A stretch of 64,000 bases of DNA from Arthrobacter sp. SLBN-112 (GTDB lineage Bacteria > Actinomycetota > Actinomycetes > Actinomycetales > Micrococcaceae): the NCBI RefSeq assembly GCF_030944625.1, contig NZ_JAUSXY010000001.1, forward strand, positions 186,001 to 250,000. Direction: 5' to 3'. Shown in pieces: positions 7,556 through 16,658 of the stretch (within the stretch, counting starts at the first letter, position 1; each line of letters begins with the position of its first letter). The position numbers were made by a program, and so were the translations under genes. Under the pieces are notes generated by a model. That model did no database searches and was not told the DNA's origin. It worked only from the letters and a program-made list of their open reading frames with translations.

Positions 7556-10500
7556 TCAGGCTGCGGGTAGAGCCTGCGCAATGCCCATCTGGGGAGCGCC
7601 GGCCGGAGCCGGGGCAGAGCCGGAACCCACCTGCACGTTTACCCAGGTCTTGATGCCGTTGCTGCCCAGGCTCAGCCGCGAAAGGTAAGACCCTTCAGCA
7701 AGGCCGGTCCAGTTGAGGGTGGCCGAGGTGGCCGTCCCGTTGGGTGCCACGATCGGGTTGGGGTTGACGGTGAGGTTGCCGGCGTCGCCCGCAAAGCTCA
7801 CAGCCTGGACCGAGGCAGTGGCCGGCCCGTTGTCCGGGGTTGCGTACAGGTTGGCCACCACGTAGTAGGTGCCGGCCCGCGGCGCTTCCAGATCCAGGAA
7901 CTCGCTCGCCGAGGCAGTTGCCACCTGGGTGGCCGTCAATCCGCCCGACCCGTTAGGTGCGTACACCACCATGTCCCAGTCGACGTCGTTCGACTTCGCC
8001 TGGATGCCCAGCCGCGCGAAGGTGGAGCCCGCGGGAACCTGCACCTGGACCAAGGCATTGTGGGCATCGTTCGTGGGTGCGTACCCGCCCGGGGTCTTGG
8101 TGATGGCGGTCTGGCTCAGTGGCGCCAGGCCCTCCACTCCAACGGCGATGGGGCTGTCCGAGCCCGACACCAGCTCCATGGAGCCGCTGCCCGTGCCGGT
8201 GGCCGAGCTGAACGAGAACGACGGAGCGATCTGGGCGTCGACCGGGCGGATGGCAATCGGCGATGTGACGGTCCGGGGCCCTTTCCAGGTGAGGCTTCCG
8301 GTGCTGAACTTGCCGACAGGTGCGCTGACGTTCCGGATAGTCAGGGTGACTTCACGCGTTTGTCCGGCCTTGGCGAAGTTTAGCGCCTTGGGTTCGACGA
8401 CGACGTTGAAGCCCGGCATGTTCACCTCGGGCCGGTACATGCCCGGCACCAGGGCCGTCAGCTTGCGCTTGACCTGGACTTCGCCCACGAGGCTGCCCAA
8501 GGCGACCGAGGGAAGGTTGAGGTCGCGGGCAGCGATGGAGCCGGCCTGCGGGGCACCCGTATCGACCCCCTGGCCGTTCAGGAAACCGAGCCAGTCCTGG
8601 ATGCCGGAGTCGTAAACGAGGCCGGGATCCAGGACTCGGGTGGAGTCGATGTGGCCGGCGCCGCCCTGGAACGGATCCGTGTTGGGAGAACCATCCGCAT
8701 TGACCAGCGGGTAGGCGGTGGTCATCATGGCGGACTTCACCATGGCGGGCGACCACTTCGGCTGCTTGCCAAGCACCAGGGCGCCGAAACCAGCAATGTG
8801 CGGCGCGGCCATGGACGTGCCGGACATGAATCCGAACTGGTCGCCGTGGTTGCCGATCGTGGAGACGCCGGCGAGGACGTTCACACCCGGGGCCGAGATA
8901 TCAGGCTTCAGCAGGTCGCCGCCGGATGCGAGGGTGGGCCCGCGGGACGAGAAGCCCGCGATCTGGGGCGCCGGAGCCGGGGGAAGTCCGGTCAGGTCAC
9001 CCTTGACCAGGCTTACCGTCAGTGCCGGGTTCGCCTGCAGCTTGGACTTCAGTTCCAGGCTCTTGGGGGCGTTGACGTGGACGGTGGGAACGACGTGGTT
9101 GTCGGCGTCCTCGGAGCTGCTGGTGAGGTTCACCAGGATCATGCCAACGCCGCCCTTGTCCAGTACTTCCTGGCTCTTGGCGGTCCGGTCCACCACTCCA
9201 CGGTCACAGACCACCACTTTCCCGGCCACCTTGGCGGGGTCCAGGGTTCCCGGTCCGCACAGGTTGGCGTTTGCAGCCCCGGGGGCCGCGGCAGCAGCGG
9301 CCACGACGACGGGCTTGTCCGCGACCTCCGATTTCATGATGGAAGCGCCGCGGTACAGCGAACCATCGGAAACCTTGACCGTTCCCAGCAGGTCGCTCGG
9401 GAAGGTGGAGGCGGCCACGGTGGTCAACCATGGTGAGGCATGGTTCACAGTGGAGGCCGTCGGCCCGGAGTTGCCGGCCGAGGCCGACACGAAGACGCCG
9501 GCTGCGGCGGCGTTCAGGAAGGCGAGCGCCACGGGATCGGTGGTGCTGTTGTTGTTGCCGGAAATTGAGTAGTTCAGGACGTCCACGCCGTCTTTGATGG
9601 CCGCGTCAATGGCCTCAACCGATGATGACGAGTAGCAGCCGCCGGTGTCCGGGCTGGTGTCCTCCCAGCAGACCTTGTACACCGAGACCTTGGCCGCCGG
9701 AGCCACGCCGGAGCTCTTTCCGAAGCCGGCGCCGTCGATCACCTGCTCGATGTTGGCGTTACCGGCTGCCGTTGTTGCCGTGTGGGTGCCGTGGCTGCCC
9801 ACGTCCACCGGGGAAATCTGCTCCTCGGGGGCCCTGTTGCCAGGGGCCACGTACTGGAGGAAGGAGTCGGCGAAGTAGCGGGCGCCGATCACTTTTGAGT
9901 TGCAGAGCGAACCGTCAAAGGCAGCCCCGGTTCCCTGGCCTTTTTGGCATTCGCCCTCAAAGGTGGTGCCGTCCGCCTTGAGCATGGCAATCTTGCCCTC
10001 GCCGGTGCGGTAGGGGACGCCCACCTGCGGGGCACCTTGCAGGGGCTGCAGCGGCTCGCCCCGGAGGAAGGGGTTGTCCGGTGCGTAGCCGGAGTCAATG
10101 ACGCCCACCACTACGCCCTTGCCGGCGTTGGCTTCACCACCAAACTCCTTGGACCATGTCCCGTCCGGACCGGTGAGCTTGAGGAAGTCGGTGGTGGTGT
10201 AGTCGGGCTTGTTCTCAACGTCGGGTGCCACCACGAGGACTCGTTTGTCCTTGGACAATTCTGCCGCCTGGTGCGCGGTCAGCGCCGCAGTGAACCCGTT
10301 GAGGGCGGCAGTGTACTGCTTGTCTGGAGCGACCCCCTGGGCTGCCGCAACCTCACGCTGCTGCTGGCGCAGGTGCGCGTCGTAGGCCTTGTAGTTCGGG
10401 CTGCCGGCATCAAGTTTCCGGCCTTGCTGCGGCTTGGTTGCGCCCAGCCCGGCGGCTCCCCCTTCGTAGGCTGCGGCAGCCGGGCCGGCAAGAACCACGA

Positions 10501-10687
10501 TGTACCGGCCGTCCTTGAACTGGCTGTCTTTCGCGTTGGCAGCGGCCTTCTCCGGACTTTGGCCCACCGGCGCTGCCGTGGCCGGCCCAACTGCCAGCGA
10601 ACTTATGAGAAGGGGCAACCCGACGGCCAGGGCGGCCGCTTTCCGGAGTCCCCCAGCCCGCAAGGGGCTCTTTCCAGTTGATTTCAC
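7556..10687 (-). CDS. Secreted S8 subtilisin-like serine protease
   Basis: The protein has 1043 residues from the GTG at 10687, which is preceded by AAAGGG with six-base spacing; the frame stays open upstream but without a good start. In order it has a signal peptide (about 1-38, ending GPATAA), an I9-type propeptide (DGRYIVVLAG), and a catalytic domain with Asp198 (VIDSGY), His299 (GSHGTH) and Ser625 (SGTSMAAP). A PA domain is inserted at about 465-560 (NLCGPGTLDPAKVAGKVVVC), then Fn3-like and pre-peptidase C-terminal-like beta domains. It should be a large extracellular protease. No LPXTG anchor is seen. It has its own terminator and faces two SSI-like inhibitor genes. Confidence 0.93.
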   Translation of the reverse strand: MKSTGKSPLRAGGLRKAAALAVGLPLLISSLAVGPATAAPVGQSPEKAAANAKDSQFKDGRYIVVLAGPAAAAYEGGAAGLGATKPQQGRKLDAGSPNYKAYDAHLRQQQREVAAAQGVAPDKQYTAALNGFTAALTAHQAAELSKDKRVLVVAPDVENKPDYTTTDFLKLTGPDGTWSKEFGGEANAGKGVVVGVIDSGYAPDNPFLRGEPLQPLQGAPQVGVPYRTGEGKIAMLKADGTTFEGECQKGQGTGAAFDGSLCNSKVIGARYFADSFLQYVAPGNRAPEEQISPVDVGSHGTHTATTAAGNANIEQVIDGAGFGKSSGVAPAAKVSVYKVCWEDTSPDTGGCYSSSSVEAIDAAIKDGVDVLNYSISGNNNSTTDPVALAFLNAAAAGVFVSASAGNSGPTASTVNHASPWLTTVAASTFPSDLLGTVKVSDGSLYRGASIMKSEVADKPVVVAAAAAAPGAANANLCGPGTLDPAKVAGKVVVCDRGVVDRTAKSQEVLDKGGVGMILVNLTSSSEDADNHVVPTVHVNAPKSLELKSKLQANPALTVSLVKGDLTGLPPAPAPQIAGFSSRGPTLASGGDLLKPDISAPGVNVLAGVSTIGNHGDQFGFMSGTSMAAPHIAGFGALVLGKQPKWSPAMVKSAMMTTAYPLVNADGSPNTDPFQGGAGHIDSTRVLDPGLVYDSGIQDWLGFLNGQGVDTGAPQAGSIAARDLNLPSVALGSLVGEVQVKRKLTALVPGMYRPEVNMPGFNVVVEPKALNFAKAGQTREVTLTIRNVSAPVGKFSTGSLTWKGPRTVTSPIAIRPVDAQIAPSFSFSSATGTGSGSMELVSGSDSPIAVGVEGLAPLSQTAITKTPGGYAPTNDAHNALVQVQVPAGSTFARLGIQAKSNDVDWDMVVYAPNGSGGLTATQVATASASEFLDLEAPRAGTYYVVANLYATPDNGPATASVQAVSFAGDAGNLTVNPNPIVAPNGTATSATLNWTGLAEGSYLSRLSLGSNGIKTWVNVQVGSGSAPAPAGAPQMGIAQALPAA

Positions 10688-10812
10688 GCGCAACCCTTTC
10701 ACGATGTACCGCCCAGCCTTGATGGGCCCCAAACGACTGGAACTGCAGAGGTAATTACAGATCTTGTAATTTGCTGAGACCAGACTGTTCACAGAGTACA
10801 GACTGAGAGCGA

Positions 10813-10856
10813 GATATGACATAGGGCACATTCGGGAAATTTTCGTTTGTCATATC
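10813..10856. promoter_or_regulatory. Inverted repeat GATATGACA/TGTCATATC upstream of the subtilase
   Basis: GATATGACA at 10813-10821 and TGTCATATC at 10848-10856 are perfect inverted copies separated by 26 bases. They lie in an AT-rich block 126-169 bases before the subtilase start codon. The low GC relative to the surroundings fits a promoter and regulator-binding region. Which protein binds is unknown. Confidence 0.55.
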
Positions 10857-10883
10857 CGTGCCCGCCGGAGTATCCGGACACAT

Positions 10884-10908
10884 AAAAAGGGCGCCCCGAA
10901 GGACGCCC
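10884..10908 (-). terminator. Terminator with TTCG loop upstream of the subtilase
   Basis: On the minus strand an 8-bp stem (one G-T pair) closes a TTCG tetraloop and runs into TTTTT (10884-10888). It lies 28 bases after the TAG at 10937 of the small frameshifted gene and supports ending that gene there rather than in the longer open frame. Confidence 0.88.
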
Positions 10909-10936
10909 CGGCGTTGCTGGGGAAGTACGCGGGCAG

Positions 10937-11123
10937 CTAGTGGCGGGGGGTCCGCACCACGTCGCTGATCCACTGCCTGGTTTTTTCGTCCAATGGGGCC
11001 GGCCGCCCGCGTCTCACGGGCCAAACGGTCTGCCTTCACCTTCTGCAGCACCATCCTGCCCAGGCCGGCAAACACGGCCGCAGCAACCATCGGCAAGAGC
11101 ACGGACCTGGAATTTTGCGCCAT
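10937..11123 (-). pseudogene. Small membrane protein, frameshifted by one extra base
   Basis: The reading frame starts at the ATG at 11123 (TAGGA upstream) and encodes a hydrophobic segment (VLLPMVAAAVFAGLGRMVL) then KVKADRLARETRAAGP. The frame then shifts at a G run on the plus strand (10995-10998). Removing one base restores LDEKTRQWISDVVRTPRH and a TAG at 10937, giving about 61 residues and stopping just before the terminator at 10884-10908. In the unshifted frame the protein would read through that terminator into AT-rich non-coding DNA. The total of 187 bases is 3n+1. It is either a true pseudogene or a sequencing error. Function unknown; one membrane helix is expected. Confidence 0.6.
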
Positions 11124-11132
11124 CAACCAATC

Positions 11133-11213
11133 CTAGTGAACCCCCTCCGGCAACTCCAGAAGCACACCCGCCTGGCCGCTGTCCTGAACCTCCCGGACCG
11201 GGTTCTGCTCCAT
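11133..11213 (-). CDS. Possible 26-residue ORF upstream of the small membrane protein gene
   Basis: An ATG at 11213 opens a short frame (starting MEQNPVREVQDS and ending LLELPEGVH) that stops nine bases before the next start codon. The composition looks protein-like and the spacing suggests coupling. However, no clear ribosome binding site precedes the ATG, and 26 residues is too short for a firm call. Confidence 0.25.
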   Translation of the reverse strand: MEQNPVREVQDSGQAGVLLELPEGVH

Positions 11214-11392
11214 GAATCTGCCGAATGCGGACGGATGAGCCCGGGCCGGTAGAATGATAGGGCAAGCTCGCGGAGCGCCCGACCTCATGGTGAACCAACG
11301 CAGGTGACCAACTGTCTCCCACATCCCGGTACGGCGTGAGACGGCACCACTCCGCTGCGCCCTTACCCAAGCTCACGCACAGGAGTTGCCGG

Positions 11393-11644
11393 ATGCCCCG
11401 GATCGTTGTTGACGTCATGCCCAAGCCCGAGATTCTGGACCCGCAGGGGAAGGCAATCGTTGGCGCTCTCCCCCGGCTGGGCTTCACCAGCTTCAGCTCT
11501 GTCCGCCAGGGCAAGCGTTTCGAACTGACGGTCGACGGCGAGGTGACGGAGGAGATCCTGGCCCAGGCCCGCGATGCCGCCGAAACCCTCCTGTCCAACC
11601 CCGTGATCGAAGACGTCGTCAACGTCGAGGTCGTCGAGGCCTGA
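11393..11644 (+). CDS. purS: Phosphoribosylformylglycinamidine synthase subunit PurS
   Basis: This 83-residue protein bridges PurQ and PurL in the three-part FGAM synthase of purine biosynthesis. [18 protein letters not shown] and [11 protein letters not shown] are typical of PurS. The start ATG at 11393 has AGGAG at 11381-11385; the in-frame ATG at 11336 has no such site. The stop is followed immediately by purQ, so the operon is purS-purQ-purL. Confidence 0.95.
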   Translation: MPRIVVDVMPKPEILDPQGKAIVGALPRLGFTSFSSVRQGKRFELTVDGEVTEEILAQARDAAETLLSNPVIEDVVNVEVVEA

Positions 11645-11645
11645 G

Positions 11646-12419
11646 ATGACTGAACTTCCCCTGATCGGCGAGGCAGTCGCCGTCGCCGCGGAGCCGCGCC
11701 TCGCCGGCGCCCGGATCGGCGTCGTGACCTTCCCCGGAACCCTTGACGACCGCGACGCCGCCCGCGCCGTCCGCCTGGCCGGCGCCACCGCCGTCGAACT
11801 CTGGCATGGCGACACGGAACTCGGCGACGTGGACGCCGTCGTCATTCCCGGCGGTTTCTCCTACGGCGACTACCTGCGCGCCGGTGCCATTGCGCGCTTT
11901 GCCCCGCTGATGTCCAAAATCATCGACGCCGCGAACTCCGATGCCAAGCTGCCCGTCCTGGGCATCTGCAACGGTTTCCAGATCCTCACCGAGTCGCACC
12001 TGCTGCCCGGGTCGATGATCAAGAATGACCACCTGAAGTTCCTTTGCCGCGACCAGGTGCTGCGTGTCGAGAACGCCAACACCGCGTGGACGCTGGACTA
12101 CCAGTCGGGCCAGGAGATCACCATCCCGCTGAAGAACCAGGACGGCCAGTACATCGCTGACGAGAAGACCCTCGACGCCCTTGAGGCTGAGGGACGCGTC
12201 GTCTTCCGCTACGTGGGCTTCAACCCGAACGGCTCCCGCCGCGACATCGCCGGTATCTCCAACGCAGCAGGCAACGTGGTGGGCCTCATGCCGCACCCCG
12301 AGCACGCCGTAGAGCCGGGCTTCGGCCCCGAATCGCTCGATGGCATCGGCGGTTCCGACACCGACGGCCTGGGCTTCTTCACCTCCGTACTGAACAAGAT
12401 TGTGGGAGGCGACAAGTGA
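11646..12419 (+). CDS. purQ: Phosphoribosylformylglycinamidine synthase subunit PurQ (glutaminase)
   Basis: This class I glutamine amidotransferase supplies ammonia to PurL. The nucleophile is Cys108 in LGICNGFQ, the oxyanion region is [16 protein letters not shown], and the His-Glu pair lies in [10 protein letters not shown]. The 257 residues include an N-terminal extension of about 20 residues before [10 protein letters not shown], so a later start is possible, but no better ribosome site is evident. It begins one base after the purS stop and overlaps purL by four bases (GTGA). Confidence 0.95.
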   Translation: MTELPLIGEAVAVAAEPRLAGARIGVVTFPGTLDDRDAARAVRLAGATAVELWHGDTELGDVDAVVIPGGFSYGDYLRAGAIARFAPLMSKIIDAANSDAKLPVLGICNGFQILTESHLLPGSMIKNDHLKFLCRDQVLRVENANTAWTLDYQSGQEITIPLKNQDGQYIADEKTLDALEAEGRVVFRYVGFNPNGSRRDIAGISNAAGNVVGLMPHPEHAVEPGFGPESLDGIGGSDTDGLGFFTSVLNKIVGGDK

Positions 12420-14725
12420 CCACCGAAACCACCAAGAAGTTCAACATCGACACCGTCGAGAACGCAGCCAAGACTCCGGACACCGAGCTGCCCTGGGCCG
12501 AATTGGGCCTGAAGCGGAACGAGTTCGACGAGATCGTCAAGGTCCTGGGCCGCCGCCCCACCGGTGCCGAACTGGCCATGTACTCCGTCATGTGGAGCGA
12601 ACACTGCTCCTACAAGTCCTCCAAGAACCACCTGCGCCAGTTCGGCCAGAAGGTCACCGAGGAAATGAAGAAGGACATGCTGGTGGGCATCGGCGAAAAC
12701 GCCGGCGTGACCAACCTCGGGGACGGCTGGGCCGTGACCTTCAAGATCGAATCGCACAACTCGCCGTCGTTCGTTGAGCCCTACCAGGGCGCCGCGACCG
12801 GCATCGGCGGCATTGTCCGCGACATCATCTCCATGGGCGCCCGCCCGGTGGCCGTGATGGATCCGCTGCGCTTCGGCGCGATCGACCACCCGGACACCGC
12901 CCGCGTCATGCACGGTGCAGTGGCCGGCATCGGCGGCTACGGCAACTCCCTGGGCCTGCCCAACATCGGCGGCGAAATGGTGTTCGACTCCGTGTACCAG
13001 GGCAACCCGCTGGTCAACGCGCTGGCCGTGGGCGTCATGCGCCACGAGGACATCCGCCTCGCCAACGCCTCCGGCAAGGGCAACAAGGTGGTCCTGTTCG
13101 GTGCCCGCACCGGCGGTGACGGCATTGGCGGCGCCTCCGTGCTGGCCTCAGAGTCTTTCGACGACACCAAGCCGTCCAAGCGTCCCGCGGTGCAGGTGGG
13201 CGACCCGTTCGCCGAGAAGGTCCTCATCGAGTGCTGCCTGGAGCTGTTCAAGGGCTCCCTGGTGGAAGGCATCCAGGACCTCGGCGCCGCCGGTATCTCC
13301 TGTGCGACGTCGGAACTGGCCTCCAACGGCGACGGCGGCATGCAGGTTGAGCTGACCTCGGTCCTGCTGCGCGACCCCACGCTGACCCCGGGCGAGATCC
13401 TGATGTCCGAGTCGCAGGAACGCATGATGGCCGTTGTCACGCCGGAGAACGTGGAAGCGTTCGAAGCCGTCATGGACAAGTGGGCTGTGGAGTACTCCTG
13501 GCTGGGCGAGGTGACCGACACCGGCCGCCTCATCATCACCTGGGAAGGCGACGTGATTGTCGACGTCGATCCCCGCACCGTGGCCCACGACGGCCCGGTC
13601 TACGACCGCCCGTTCGCCCGTCCCGAGTGGCAGGACGCCGTCCAGGCCGACACCTTCACCGGCTCGGTGCAGGACGCCGGGCGCCCGGCCGCCCCCGCTG
13701 AACTGGCCAAGGCCGTCACCGAACTCGTGGCATCGCCGAACATGTGCTCCAAGTCCTGGATCACCAACCAGTACGACCGGTACGTCGGCGGCAACACCTC
13801 CATGGCGTTCCCCGATGACGCCGGAGTGGTCCGCGTGGACGAGGAATCAGGCCTGGGCGTTGCCCTGGCCACCGACGCCAACGGCCGCTACACCTACCTC
13901 GATCCGTACCACGGCGCGCAGCTGGCACTGGCAGAGGCCTACCGCAACGTGGCCACCGCCGGCGCCATCCCCATGGCCGTCAGCGACTGCCTGAACTTCG
14001 GCTCCCCCGAGGACCCGGACGTCATGTGGCAGCTCGCCGAAGCCATCCGCGGCCTGTCCGACGCCTGCATGGTGCTGGGCATCCCGGTCACCGGCGGCAA
14101 CGTCTCGCTATACAACCAGACGGGCACCACGCCCATCCACCCCTCCCCCGTGGTGGCGGTCCTGGGCAAACTCGACGACGTTGCCCGCCGCACGCCGTCG
14201 GGCTGGCGTGAGGACGGCCAGGCCATCTACCTCCTGGGCACCACGGGCGCCGAGCTGGACGGTTCCGAGTGGGCCAACATGCGCGGCCACCTGGGCGGCC
14301 AGCCGCCGAAGGTTGACCTCGAGGCCGAGCGCGCACTGGGCGAGATCCTGATCAACGCATCCCGCGACGGCATGATCGACTCCGCGCACGACCTCTCCGA
14401 AGGCGGCCTTGCAGCTGCGCTGGTGGAGTCCTCACTGCGCTACGGCGTGGGTGCCCGGATCGCGCTGCAGGACGTCATGGACCGGGACGGCGTGGACCTG
14501 TTCACGGCACTCTTCTCCGAATCCCAGGGGCGTGCCGTGGTGGGCGTCCCGCGCTCTGAGGAAGTCCGCTTCACGGACATGTGCACCGCCCGCGGCTTCG
14601 CGCACACCCGCGTCGGCGTGGTGGACGCGGCCAGCGGCAAGCTGGAGATCAACGGCGTGGAGGGCCTGTCCCTGGACGCCCTCCGCGAAGCCCACGAGGG
14701 GACGCTGCCGAAGTACTTCGGCTGA
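12416..14725 (+). CDS. purL: Phosphoribosylformylglycinamidine synthase subunit PurL
   Basis: This 769-residue catalytic subunit of FGAM synthase (small PurL type) converts FGAR to FGAM with ATP and ammonia from PurQ. Recognisable segments are [28 protein letters not shown], the nucleotide-binding [15 protein letters not shown], and the C-terminal repeat [12 protein letters not shown] and [10 protein letters not shown]. The start is a GTG in a 4-base overlap with purQ. The 56-bp palindrome 68 bases downstream, followed by TTTT, may serve as its terminator. Confidence 0.97.
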   Translation: MTTETTKKFNIDTVENAAKTPDTELPWAELGLKRNEFDEIVKVLGRRPTGAELAMYSVMWSEHCSYKSSKNHLRQFGQKVTEEMKKDMLVGIGENAGVTNLGDGWAVTFKIESHNSPSFVEPYQGAATGIGGIVRDIISMGARPVAVMDPLRFGAIDHPDTARVMHGAVAGIGGYGNSLGLPNIGGEMVFDSVYQGNPLVNALAVGVMRHEDIRLANASGKGNKVVLFGARTGGDGIGGASVLASESFDDTKPSKRPAVQVGDPFAEKVLIECCLELFKGSLVEGIQDLGAAGISCATSELASNGDGGMQVELTSVLLRDPTLTPGEILMSESQERMMAVVTPENVEAFEAVMDKWAVEYSWLGEVTDTGRLIITWEGDVIVDVDPRTVAHDGPVYDRPFARPEWQDAVQADTFTGSVQDAGRPAAPAELAKAVTELVASPNMCSKSWITNQYDRYVGGNTSMAFPDDAGVVRVDEESGLGVALATDANGRYTYLDPYHGAQLALAEAYRNVATAGAIPMAVSDCLNFGSPEDPDVMWQLAEAIRGLSDACMVLGIPVTGGNVSLYNQTGTTPIHPSPVVAVLGKLDDVARRTPSGWREDGQAIYLLGTTGAELDGSEWANMRGHLGGQPPKVDLEAERALGEILINASRDGMIDSAHDLSEGGLAAALVESSLRYGVGARIALQDVMDRDGVDLFTALFSESQGRAVVGVPRSEEVRFTDMCTARGFAHTRVGVVDAASGKLEINGVEGLSLDALREAHEGTLPKYFG

Positions 14726-14792
14726 CCCTCCCCACCGCCACCCTCGCCTCGCAAGCTCGGCCAGGTAACCCTGGCGGCGTGGGCCCTCCCAT

Positions 14793-14848
14793 CGATTGCT
14801 CCGTACTTGTCGTTTTGAGTCCTCAGAACGACAAGTACGGAGCAATCG
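14793..14848. repeat. REP-like palindrome, copy 1 (most perfect)
   Basis: Arms of 27 bases (14793-14819 and 14822-14848) pair throughout with a single G-T wobble and a two-base loop. The outer 22 bases are perfect inverted copies starting CGATTGCTCCGTACTTGTCG. TTTT follows on the plus strand. It lies between purL and the DUF559-type gene and could terminate both. Two degenerate relatives lie at 15846-15907 and 16277-16334. Confidence 0.9.
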
Positions 14849-14850
14849 TT

Positions 14851-15793
14851 TTAGTCACCTCCGCGCCAACCGGACTGGACCAGCGCAATCTGGACCTTGG
14901 CCGCAGCGGGCTTGGCATCATTGACCATGTGTCGCTTGGAAATCCTGACTTCCGTCCACCCCAGTGCGGCGTAGCGTTCCGACCGCGCAATGTCCCGGGT
15001 GATTTGGCTGTCGTCGCCGTGGTGTTCGCCCTCGTACTCGATGCCGATTTTGTATTTGCGGTAGGACAGGTCCGGCTCGTGGTGCCTGATACCGTCATCG
15101 GTGATGATCGGGACGTTCAGCTCGGGTTCGGGCAGCCCACTACGGGTGATCGCGAGCCGCAAGAGGGACTCCTGGGGCGAATCGGAGCCCACCCGCACCA
15201 GCTTGATGGCTTCCTTGGCCTTGCGCAGGCCGCGCTTCCCCTTGTGCCGGTCGATCATTCTTTGAAGGTCAGCGATAGTGCACAGCGGCATGTCCCGGCC
15301 CTCAAGTTCGGGCCGAGGCACCCGAACGCAGCTGTCGCCAGCCACCACAAGCGCGTCCAGGCTCAGGACTTCAGCGAGATCCAGCCAGGTCCGTTCCGGT
15401 GTCGTGACAGCTATGCCCTGATGCACTGTGACTTCATCATCGTAGAGCTTCATCCTGTGCACGATGACGTGCGGCCGGTCCAGATGCGCTTCGCCTTCGG
15501 GACGGATGATGTGGTGCATGTCGGGATTCTCCTTTCGCAGCCGAAGAGGCAGCGAAAGCAGCTCTGCGGCAGTGAGGTGGGATGCTGCGCATCTCTTATT
15601 GACCTCTATGAATGGCCGCACCCGCGTGCTCAACGGGAGTTCCGCCGTCGCACGTTCCATCCGTATGCCCCCGGCCAAAGCGCTCCATGGAACCGTGCCG
15701 CCAGCGGCGCGGGGATACCCCGGCGATCGAGGCGTCGACGAGGGTGAATGGACGGCCGCGAAGCACCTCCGGCAGGGGGCGTGGGGTCTTCAT
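14851..15793 (-). pseudogene. AbiEi/DUF559-type protein with Vsr-like C-terminal domain, frameshifted
   Basis: The N-terminal part starts at the ATG at 15793 (RPFTLVDASIAGVSPRRW, a winged-helix-like segment as in AbiEi-type antitoxins) and reads to MERFGRG. At a C run on the plus strand (15668-15672) the frame shifts; one base fewer gives RFGRGIRMERATAELP and continues to the stop at 14851. The C-terminal half looks like the Vsr/DUF559 nuclease fold: SLLRLAITRSGLP, EPDLSYRKYKIGIEYEGEHH, SERYAALGW. The total of 943 bases is 3n+1. If intact it would be about 313 residues. It sits between two REP-like palindromes, and no partner toxin gene is seen. Nuclease activity is inferred from motifs only. 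Confidence 0.7.
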
Positions 15794-15845
15794 CGGTCCA
15801 TAAGACCAGAATCGGGCAAAGACCGCAGAAGTTATCCACACCCCT

Positions 15846-15907
15846 CATCGACTGCTGTGTAGATGTCGTTTTGGGGCACGAAAACGACAAGTGCGGAGCA
15901 ATCGATG
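15846..15907. repeat. REP-like palindrome, copy 2 (degenerate)
   Basis: The arms CATCGACTGC... and ...GCAATCGATG pair over 27 bases with several mismatches around a GGGGCACG loop. The right arm matches copy 1 closely (CGACAAG then GCGGAGCAATCGA). The left arm has decayed. It lies between the DUF559-type gene and the DUF503 gene. Confidence 0.8.
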
Positions 15908-15970
15908 GGGTGCGGCACACGCCACCAGGGTTTCCCTGGCCGGGGTCGAGAGGCGAGGGTGGCGCTGGGT

Positions 15971-16264
15971 TTAGTCCTCGCTGTGCAGCTCGCGCTGGCG
16001 GACGCTGAGCAGTTCGATCTCGGGCCTGCCTGCCACGAAACGTTCGACGGCGGCGAGCACCTCCATGAGGTGCGGCCGGTCTGCTGCCACCAAGCCAGCA
16101 CCAAGCTGGGTGCGCCGGTACTGGCTGTGGTCCCCCACCTCGGCAACGGAGACCTCGAAGCGGCGCTTGAGTTCAGCGAGGAGGGGCCGGACCACGGAGC
16201 GTTTCTCCTTGAGGCTGTGCACGTCGCCCAGGAGGATATCGAACTCGATCCAGCCGATCCACAT
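15971..16264 (-). CDS. DUF503 (YlxP-like) family protein
   Basis: This 97-residue protein matches the YlxP/DUF503 pattern: WIEFDILLGDVHSLKEKRSV at the N-terminus and VAEVGDHSQYRRTQLGAGLVA in the middle. In many bacteria the family sits with infB and rbfA; here it is alone between two REP-like palindromes. The biochemical role is not established. The start ATG at 16264 is unambiguous, as the frame opens there. Confidence 0.88.
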   Translation of the reverse strand: MWIGWIEFDILLGDVHSLKEKRSVVRPLLAELKRRFEVSVAEVGDHSQYRRTQLGAGLVAADRPHLMEVLAAVERFVAGRPEIELLSVRQRELHSED

Positions 16265-16276
16265 GAGTTCATGCTA

Positions 16277-16334
16277 TCGACTGCTCCGCACCTGCCGTTT
16301 AGGAGCACCAGAACGACAGCTACGGAGCAATCGA
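16277..16334. repeat. REP-like palindrome, copy 3 (degenerate)
   Basis: TCGACTGCTCCGCACCTGCC and the inverted arm ending GGAGCAATCGA pair imperfectly around AGGAGCACCA. It shares the core GCTCCG...CGGAGCAATCGA with copies 1 and 2. It fills the 76-base gap between the DUF503 gene and the monooxygenase gene. Confidence 0.8.
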
Positions 16335-16340
16335 CGAGGG

Positions 16341-16658
16341 TTAGATGGTGAGTTCGCCCATCAGGTCCCAGCCTTCGCCGTCGAGCTGGCGGCTGATGAT
16401 TTTCGGTGTTTCCACAAGGGCCTGCGGCATGTCCGCCATGGCCTTCTTGAAGTGGCCGCTGTTGACGTGGTCGCCGGCGGTGTCGTCCTTGAAGGCTTCC
16501 ACCAGGACGTACTCGTTGGGGTCCTCCAAGCTGCGGGACCAGTCGAACCACAGGTTGCCCGGTTCCTGCCGGGTGGCTTGGGTGAAGTCCGCAACGAGGT
16601 CCGGCCAGCGTTCCGACCATTCAGGCTTAACCTTGAACTTGACGACGATAAAGATCAC
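16341..16658 (-). CDS. Antibiotic biosynthesis monooxygenase (ABM) domain protein
   Basis: A single ABM domain fills the 105 residues: IFIVVKFKVKPEWSERW, then EPGNLWFDWSRSLEDPNEY and HVNSGHFKKAM. Such small dimeric proteins oxidise quinols or degrade haem, but the substrate cannot be read from sequence. Its ATG overlaps the stop of the DUF1990 gene by four bases, so it is the last gene of a three-gene operon beginning at 17615. Confidence 0.85.
   Translation of the reverse strand: MIFIVVKFKVKPEWSERWPDLVADFTQATRQEPGNLWFDWSRSLEDPNEYVLVEAFKDDTAGDHVNSGHFKKAMADMPQALVETPKIISRQLDGEGWDLMGELTI

Noticed and set aside
10755..11123. 123-codon reading of the small membrane protein gene
   Set aside because: It would run through a strong terminator into AT-rich non-coding DNA; the frameshifted reading ends with protein-like sequence before the terminator.
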